Source: Pristionchus mayeri
Lineage: Eukaryota; Nematoda; Chromadorea; Rhabditida; Neodiplogasteridae
Direction: 5' to 3'
Assembly (NCBI GenBank): GCA_036245805.1
Contig: BTRK01000003.1
Coordinates: 2,604,001 to 2,668,000 of the forward strand
Length of the DNA: 64,000 nt
Positions 36,901 to 45,900 of this stretch are shown here, piece after piece. Below the pieces are notes generated by a model, which was not told the origin of the DNA, searched no databases, and saw only the letters and a list, made by a program, of their open reading frames with translations. The translations under genes and the position numbers were made by a program. Numbering within the stretch: position 1 is the stretch's first letter; each line of letters starts with the position of its first letter.

Positions 36901-39900
36901 AATCGGTAGTCAAAGGACAGAGATATGAAAAATGGTCAACATAGACACCCCCTAATTTTGTATGGAGATTCCATATAAAGAATAAAAACGATGGTGTTTT
37001 TGGTATACGAAACCAAAAAATCGACATTCTCATCACGAAATTCAGTTTTTCGCAATTTTCACTATGAAGACGTGATTTGGCCGTTGGTCCTACGTTGAGG
37101 AAGTTGTAGATCTCTCGATTTTGAACAAAATGCAAAAAAAAAGTTCTCTGTACGATCAAAATTGACTGAAAGACATCAATTTATCGCAGTAGATCACAAA
37201 AATCGATAATGTGCAGATTTCACCAAAATAAGTGGATTGATCTTCTTCTGACCCCCAATGGTGTCCATCAACCAAGTTTAATCGAAATCTGAGATACAAA
37301 ATATTTCTAGTAGCCAGCGTTCCTACACTTTTACAGGAGACCCGTGTTAGGAAGTTGACACGCTGAGTAATTAGATCGCTTTAAATGGACTAAATTTAGT
37401 GCAATTATCTAATTATTCACACAAGGACTATGCGACCATTCCCAATTATTGTGGGTTGGTCCCGCGAAGTAAAGAAGTGCCGACAACTCGAAAGGGCAGT
37501 AACCACAAATAACTCACGATGTTGATGTACTGCTTCATGTGCGCTAGTTGCATGTTCGTATTGTCGATGATCACCGGCGACTGGTTATTCTCCATGGCTG
37601 CACGGGCTGCAACGCTGGGAGTAATGCATGCATAGGAGAGTAAAGCTATATGAGCAGGTTTGCCTAAGAATCGAGCGAGACCCGGCACAGGCCAGAAATC
37701 TTGATTCTCTATAACTCCGGGTTTTGGGTATTCGATGGCGCTGAAAATTATGGGCGCACTCATTTTGCACACAGCCCCTTCGTTGTACCCAGACGCCGTC
37801 ACGTCGAAAACACATTTTAAAGCTTTTCTCATCTCTCCTATACGCTAAATTTATGCGAATAGGTTCCCGGGGTAGAATTCGGTGCTGATCACGCCTATCC
37901 ACTATATTTTTCACAAATTATTAATGTGTTAGGTTGACTAGAAAGTTTTGCACGATTTCGACCACGAAGTTTGAAATCGCTTAAACGGCTTCACTTGATT
38001 CGGGCCGATCTAACCGGATTGCATATATTTAGGGACTATTTGTCGAATATATCCGCTACTTCGAATCGAATCCTGCTTTGAGGGCATACGAAAAAAAGCA
38101 TGTTTCGTTATATGTGAAATTTTCGAGTTAGACATGTGTTTATCACTCTCCTATTCTGACAGAAAAAATCATTGTATAATCTCACATAGTGGAGTGAAAA
38201 GCCCGTTGGAAGTTCTCTCTATAGCTATGTAGGATCTAGTGGTTGCAACAATGCATCACGATTTACAGTTCATTATATTCCAACATTCTCGAGCTAACAT
38301 TGCTCAATGAATGGCTGTTCTTGCCTCGAGAATCAAACTTGCTGGCTTGATCTTAAGTGCTTTTACATCAATTACCGTGGGGCTTTATAACATAAAAGAA
38401 TTCTGGATCATACTCGTTTACACTTCTAGAAAATTTATATTTTCTGAAAATTTGAATCGTGGTCATCACAGCCAAAATCTTAAAATTCGGTGTACGTGAA
38501 AAGCAGTGAATCTCCTCAAAAGGAAGCTATCCCCTGACTCGGCCAAGCCAATAAGTGGTAAAGTAAGAGTTGCTTGCTCAGTTGACCATATGAAATCTGA
38601 GCTTTCATTTATGCTGGAAACATGACGTTGACGGAAACATCAATTTCGACACTCTTATCTCGATACATGGATATTCAATATTGCACGTTTTAATAGAAGC
38701 ATTGAATGTCCACAAGAAAATAATTGTGAGCTAACCATAGAATGTACTTAAAGTTTACATGCATTTGAGATCGATAGGCTTACGGCTATGCGGTGAAGGC
38801 AACCAATTCAAACCAAGCCCCTTGTGACGCAAGATTAATAAATACCTAAGTTTCTGGAACGCCATTTCGGGTGATCCCCATTTACATGCTCTTTTAAGAT
38901 GCCTGTTCATCACACTTTACAAATATAACTTGATATTAGCATTATCATAGATGTCCATAGAGTACAGACCCTAAACTTATGTAGTTCAGATCTCAAATGT
39001 AGTAACTTTGACTTTGAAATGTCTCCACAATATCGAATAGTTTGGGTAATCCTAATGTGTGATAGAAAGAGTATCCAAGCCCTCAACGAATGCAGGAAAC
39101 AATATTAAATAATTTTGAAAATAAAGTACAGGGTATGTTGAAAAATAAAATTTGAAAATCGTGCAAAACTTTCTAGTCAACCTGATAATTATCAAAAATT
39201 CAACTTTTTATCATCCCGAAGCAAGCATAGCGAGTTGCATGGATCGAACCGGCTCGTCGAGAGGATTCAGAATCCGCTTTTTCATTTTTTTCCGCATTTT
39301 TGGTACCGTGCCCTTCAAGATTGGAAGTAAATAGTGGGCCGAGGACGACGGCAAACGGCCCGCTATCGTCCTCGTCTCTCTTTCCCTAGCGATATACAGG
39401 ATGTCCCAAAAGTATTGGCCCATTGTATAAATTTAAACCAGTTCAAACATATAGGTCCTTTCGGCCCTAAATTTTTAGCATAATTCAACTAAGGAACTGA
39501 ACACTTTGTATGCTAAATAGATATTAGAGGTCTAGTCCAGACAGTTCAAGAGTTATAAATTCTAAACACGCTATTTGGTTCTTTTTACCCGCTTTACAAC
39601 AAGAAGAAGGATACGATAGTTATGCGTTTTATGTTATGTATAGTAAATATCAGTAATTACAAATATGTTCTCATTTGATTGAACAACTGGAATTTAGGCC
39701 CGTAATTAATTTTGAATGATTTTCAGAGGAACACGGTTTTAGATTAAATGAGATGTATGCGCCTAACTAATAACTTGCGCTATTCATCCAGGTACATTCA
39801 TGATGCAGTACCATTATTGATTGTAAATATGTGCTTAGCGTCCAGCCAAATAATTAACGTGCGTCAGCATAATTGCCCAAATTCTCCTGACTGCCGAAAG

Positions 39901-42900
39901 GGAGCCATTCCGCCAATACTATTTTAAAGTGCAATGTTTGCCTTTATGACCATCTTCACTAAGCATGGATTGCTTATCCAGTCTTCTTTTAAAATGAATT
40001 CAAGAATTATGTAGCGATGGTATGGAGGAGGATGTTGGCTAGAATAGAGATTCTTGCTCTAAGAAGTACGAGAGATATTCGAGGTTACACGTGGGTCAAT
40101 ACTTTTGGGACACCCTGTAGAGGCGAGATAGTGTGGCGAGAGGAGAGAACGTGGAGAGGAAGAGGGTCAGACGTTTAGCTCCGTCCTCGGCCCACTATTT
40201 ACCTCCAATCTTGAAGGGCGCGGGACCAAATTGGCTGAAAATGTAGATTCTGAATCCTCTCGATGAGCCGGTTCGATCCATGTAACTCGCTAAGCTCGCT
40301 TGGTACTTCTTCAGTATCTAGTACCAGAATGATAGAGAAGAAAAAGGGGGGGAGAGGGGCACACCCCGTCAAGAGGGGGAAAAAGCTCATTTGCGTGCAT
40401 CGTCGATCCCATTCATTCTCGGATTAACGAGACAAAGGAGCGGTCTGAATTGCAGGGTTTTTTCTTACTCTAATGAACGTAGCAAAAGAAAAAAAATTGA
40501 AAAATCTGTGCTATCAGATTGTGGGCAAGGGGATTGTGGGCACTTTCTACACAATCGCCATGTCGGCAGCTTCATCCTCCTCTGAGAAGCAGGGTTTGAG
40601 GTGTGCATACAGTTGTTTTTCTTATAAATTCCATCGAATTTGATTGTGTTTCATCGAAAAATTACACTTCAATTGTCTGGTTTGCTCTGAAAATTACCGA
40701 AACCAACGTATCTAGATCTGTTTCACAATAATGGTAAATTTAGGAATCGTTAATTTTGGAAAGTTAGATAGATTTTCTACGGACCGACTCAGTGGGTGTT
40801 AATGAGTCACAGCGAGAGAGCAAATTCGGTCAGAAAATTGTCCTGCCACACAAATGAGCTTTTATCCCCCTTTTGACGGGGTGTGAGGGGGGGAATGAGA
40901 GGGAGGGACATCGTGTGAGGGGAGTGGGAAAACCACATGTATTCCCTCCGGCTACGTACATTTTCCTCTTCATTTCCATATCAATCATAAACATCAATTG
41001 CTCAATCGTTAATAATATCACGCCTCTCTCACTTTCACATCTCACACGGTATGCAAAATTAACTGCTCCCTATAAAAGGCCTCCTCTCCCGCTCCTCCGG
41101 TTCAGTCGTCCCTCGCCCTGCAGGAAGAGGGTGGGGTGCTCTGTTCCCCGCGACTATCTCCCCTCCGAGGAGGGGATCCCCTCGAGTGGCCTCCGAGGGC
41201 CACGGGATCCACCACTTTCGGGGTGGTTCAACTCTGGTGTGCCACTCCAAATGGCGCCCAAGCTTGGTCGCCCTCTCTCTCCTTATTACACGCTCCCTCG
41301 TATCTCTGGCCGAACCCCAAGTTGGGATCAAGTAAAATTTCAAGTTGGCCCCAACTTGATCCCAACTTGGGGTTTGGTCAGAGATATGAGAGAGTGTGTA
41401 ATAAGGAGAGAGAGGGCGACCAAGCTTGGGCGCCACTTGGAGTGACACACCAGAGAACATACTGAGGGGGTGCCGCTCGCTTCGAGCTGGGAAAAATTTG
41501 AATTTTTAATAATTCGTGAAAAACAAAGTGGATAGGCGTGGTCAGCATCGAATTATACCCAGGGAAACTTACTTGTGTAAATTTAGCGCCTGGGAGAGAT
41601 AAGAAAAACATTAAAATATCTTTTCGACGTGACAGCGTCTGGGGCCAACATAGACTCTGTGTGCAAAATGAGTGAGCCCATCGTTTTCAACGCCATCGAA
41701 TATCCTAAAACTACAGAGAAGTTACAGAGAATCAAGATTTTTGGCCTGTGCCGGATAGGTCTGGATTTGATCGATTATTTTTTAGACAAACCAGGTCATA
41801 TTGCAAAACCAAAGCGAACTCCCAGCAACTTTACTTATACATTTTGATAAGTACTAAATCAATATAGAACGGCACGGCACTTTTATAGCATCGTGCCACC
41901 CCCCCCCCCCCCCCTCCCGTTCTCACGGTGACCCCTCATGAACAACCTTTGGTGAGAATCTCACCAACGTTGTGCATGAAGGACACAACCAGAGCATGTA
42001 TTAGTTTCTCATCGATGACTAATGTCTTCATTGGCAGAGAAGACGATATCCACTCTGACCACGACCCCGCACGAGTTCTAAGCCTCGTTCCTAGCATTGG
42101 ATAAGGCGTACGCTTCTCAACAACCTTCGTCGCGGTTCTTCTTATGGAACTCCTCCAGGCGTGATGAATCGAATGCGTAGCGACCTTTCGGAGTCATAAA
42201 AAAACTGCAATCCATTGATATTGCCAACTCACAATAAACTAATCGACTCTGGTTCCAATAATACTCTTAAGAGACCCTCCACCAGAGAGCGTAACAATTG
42301 TGCAGGGGTCCACGAATGGCTAAAAATTCGGTAATTCTCATACTTTTTTTCTGAAGTGTAGGCCCCGAGTGCTGATTGACGGTCGCTATAACTAAGGCCG
42401 GGGGTCGATTTTGAAAATGTTACAGATACATCCCATCTTGGGGGTCGAAAAAGTCGATATCGCAGAATTACCGGACAAGTAGATTTTATGACGTATTTCG
42501 GGATGTAGAATACGAATTTCGATATGCGAACGTGAGAAAATGCGAAATAAACATTTTGACCTCAAAAAACTAGTTTTTAGAGAATTATTTTGCAATTTTC
42601 AGTACTTCACTATTTTTTGCGCACATTGTCGGCACGATTTTTGGAATCTACACCTCAAAATACATAACATATGGAAAAATTAGATTTTTAAAAATGCATA
42701 CTTTTTAGATATTTTGGTCCAAAGTTCGATTTTGAGCCGAAATTGACAAACATGTCATAGTGAAGGACGCTGAATTTTCAATACCTGTGCTTCTCATTAC
42801 CCCAAAACACTTTAGCGTGACTCAATTAGGGACAATCCTCACATTACCACGTTCAGAATTAGGAAGATATGCAAAATTGTATATCTCATTTTTTCGACCA

Positions 42901-45900
42901 TGTAAAAAGTGTCAAAAAAGTCAATATCACAAAATCGTATAAATGAGATGTTTCCTAACGTAATTTTACTCGTAGATGCCGAATTTCGATAAGAAAGCAC
43001 TCGAAAAAATGTTTTAACGTTGTTATGATTTTCGGAACTTTTTGACATTTTTTGATAGTCGAATTTTAGGCTTTTTCGAATCACGATTAAAAACAGTTTT
43101 CGATATTTCAAAGGTGAAGCAAAACACTCATTCGGTCATCTACAAGTGTTTTTGCGCTATGAAATGCACATGTATTGAAAATTCAACGTCCTTCACCATG
43201 CCATGTTAGTCAATTTCGGCTCAAAATCGAACTTTGGACCAAAATATCTAAAAAGTATGCATTTCTAAAAATCTATTTTTTCCATATGTTATGTACTTTG
43301 AGGTGTAGATTCCAAAAATCGTGCCGACAATGTGCGCAAAAAATAGTGAAGTACTGAAAATTGCAAAATAATGCTCCAAAAACTAGTTTTTTGAGCTCAA
43401 AATGTTTATTTCGCATTTTCTCACGTTCGCATATCGAAATTCGTATTCTACGCCCCGAAATACGTCAGAAAATCTACTTGTCCGGTAATTCGGCGATATC
43501 GACTTTTTCGACCCCCAAGACGGGAGGTATCGGTAACATTTTCAAAATCGACCCCCAGCCTTAGTTATAGCGGCCGTCAATCAGCACTCGGGGCCTACAC
43601 TTCAGAAAAAAAGTATGGGAATTATCGAATTTTTAGCCATCCGTGGACCTGCTACGTTCTCTGGTGGAGGGTCTCTTAAATCTATTACCGGTCAGTGGAG
43701 AGGACGATCGGTTGCCGGGTGTCCTCGTCGTGGAGGGTACGGTAGGCGCGCAGCTCTCTGAATCGGCAACTGGCATATTGGCACGGTGAAACTCCATAAG
43801 AGAAAATTTTAGCACACCACATCAGTTTGCACCCGAAAATCTTACAGTATGACATTCCTCTTTTGTAGGGTTTCAAATAATTTCCCTGATCTTATTGTAT
43901 TACTTTCTTGGTCTTTAAAATCTAAATGCGCGGGAATATTTTTAAATATATTCTTATCAGGTTGATGCAAAAGTTTCGATACAAGGAATTTTTTTATTTT
44001 TCTCGCTAATGATTGCTTTCGATAATATTTTGGTATTATTTGAGGTATAATCGCTGCACTACAATGATATATTTATATTGAATCGATCTCATTTGGTTCG
44101 ATAGATAAATGGGTATTTACTAAAAAGTAATAAATGTCAGGTTGTTGCATAAGCTCGTTCGACGTCATGGTGACGCTCTCCGTTTCCTGTCTCTGTTGCT
44201 GCTGCATCATGAAATTGCTCATGGTAGCCAGAAGCTTCTTCATGTCGAGCAAGTCGGCTTTGATTTGCTCTGTTTCGTCTCCCATTGTGTGTGATTGATT
44301 TGAAAAATCGGGCAGTACTTCGTCTCTAATTTATCAAATTCTATCCTTAAAGTAACGGTTTTCACCCCTAGCGATTTCTCGGTAAGAACAACTGCCGCCT
44401 GGCTCTCCCCTGGTCTTGGCTAGCTGTCAATAACCGCGAGCTTTCGCTCACTTAGATCACAATGACGAAATTCACAAACAGGTTTCGGGCTCGAATGCCG
44501 CGACTCCAGTATTCACTGGCATGTTATATAGTGGCTGAAAGTTGACAACATCATCGTTCTCCTTTGAGATATATCCCAACAAAATGGCAATCCCATGACT
44601 CCAGTTGACAGCCTTTGACTTCGTGATGTTCCCATCAGAATGGTTCGACCGATTTGAACTAACGTGCGCTGGTGAGCAGATGAATATACTAATAACATAA
44701 GACAAATTAGATGCCTCTCAAACAAATAGGAGGACCAACAGAGGTCAAGATCTCTTAGTGTCAAAAACAATCAAGACTTATCACAGGTCTTCTCAGAGAT
44801 CGCAGGTGCCCTTTTACAAACTGTTCAAATTGCTTCAATCGGAACCCCAATTTGGTGGTTGATGTACCTAAGGCCTATTCAGTAAAGTTTTTGGAGCCGT
44901 GAATTGAAAATTGCCTAAAAGCCGGCTCTCACCATTTTGAAACTTCGAAAATTCATATCTCCCTTTAAAGTTGAGTAAATGAGTCGTTAAAAAAACGAAA
45001 ATGATCCACTCGTCAAGTAGAATAACTTTGTTGTTAAAGAGAAATTGAAAGGAACACAAGCTAATGGCGAAAATCCAAAAAGTTTGGATTTTGGGATGAG
45101 AAAAATCGAGAAAAAATCAGTTCCTGAAAAATAAAATCACTACTACCTAAAAGTTTATTACAGATTCGAATTTTACAACCTTTTTTACACCGGGGAAAAT
45201 TAATTCCAAAAAAATCGCGATCGTAATATCGAGCTTTTTTCGCCGAGAACATGTCCGATCTCGTGTTTTTGAACAAAATCGAAAATTTCAGTTTATAATT
45301 TTTGTGTCGAAATCACTCAGATATATCTTTTCTTTCAAGTTTCGATGCTTACCAACCTTTATATGCCAATTCCCGTCGAAAAAAACTGGAGATTTCAATA
45401 TTTTCAAAAATCATGTTTTTCATCAAATTTCTCAAATTTTATGTAGGAAAACATTATTTTTGAAAATATTGAAATCTCCGATATAATACAATGTCATAAG
45501 ATGAATATGAAAAATATTTAAAATCAATGATTTTTATGTGGAAATATTCAGATTTCTTCGTGAGATTTCAGAAAAAAAGTGTGCGAAGTTTGGCTGTTGA
45601 TGCCGGGACTGTTATTGAACTTATTGTTTTTAAGTATCTTAGGTCGGAAACTTTCAACTCTCTCCTCCTCTCTCTCCTCTCCCAGAGGGTACAAAACTGA
45701 AAGTGCCCGTTCGAAACCAAAAAAACCATGCCACCATGGGTAATTTTACACGCTGATTCCAAATATGGAAATTATTTTGCTCTAGCTTCAATTTGTTTCT
45801 CGCTTCCAAAGACTGTTGACAACTTGAGACGACTCGCGTGTTTACGACCGTTGACCTGGCCGAGAGAGAGAGGCGCGGGGAGGGAGAGAGGAGAAGAAGG

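Larger units (their letters stand above)
37630..41830. repeat. Outer foldback arms of intron 4
   Basis: 37630-37925 and about 41500-41815 are inverted copies (for example GTGTGCAAAATGAGTGAGCC). The 3.6-kb spacer consists of later insertions: a mariner, a palindrome with a MITE in its loop, another inverted-repeat element (40357-40893) and a 220-bp palindrome. Confidence 0.65.

Noticed and set aside
35910..37159. Matching 98-121 codon frames on opposite strands
   Set aside because: Arms of the CACGGGT foldback 35713-37346; no protein family.
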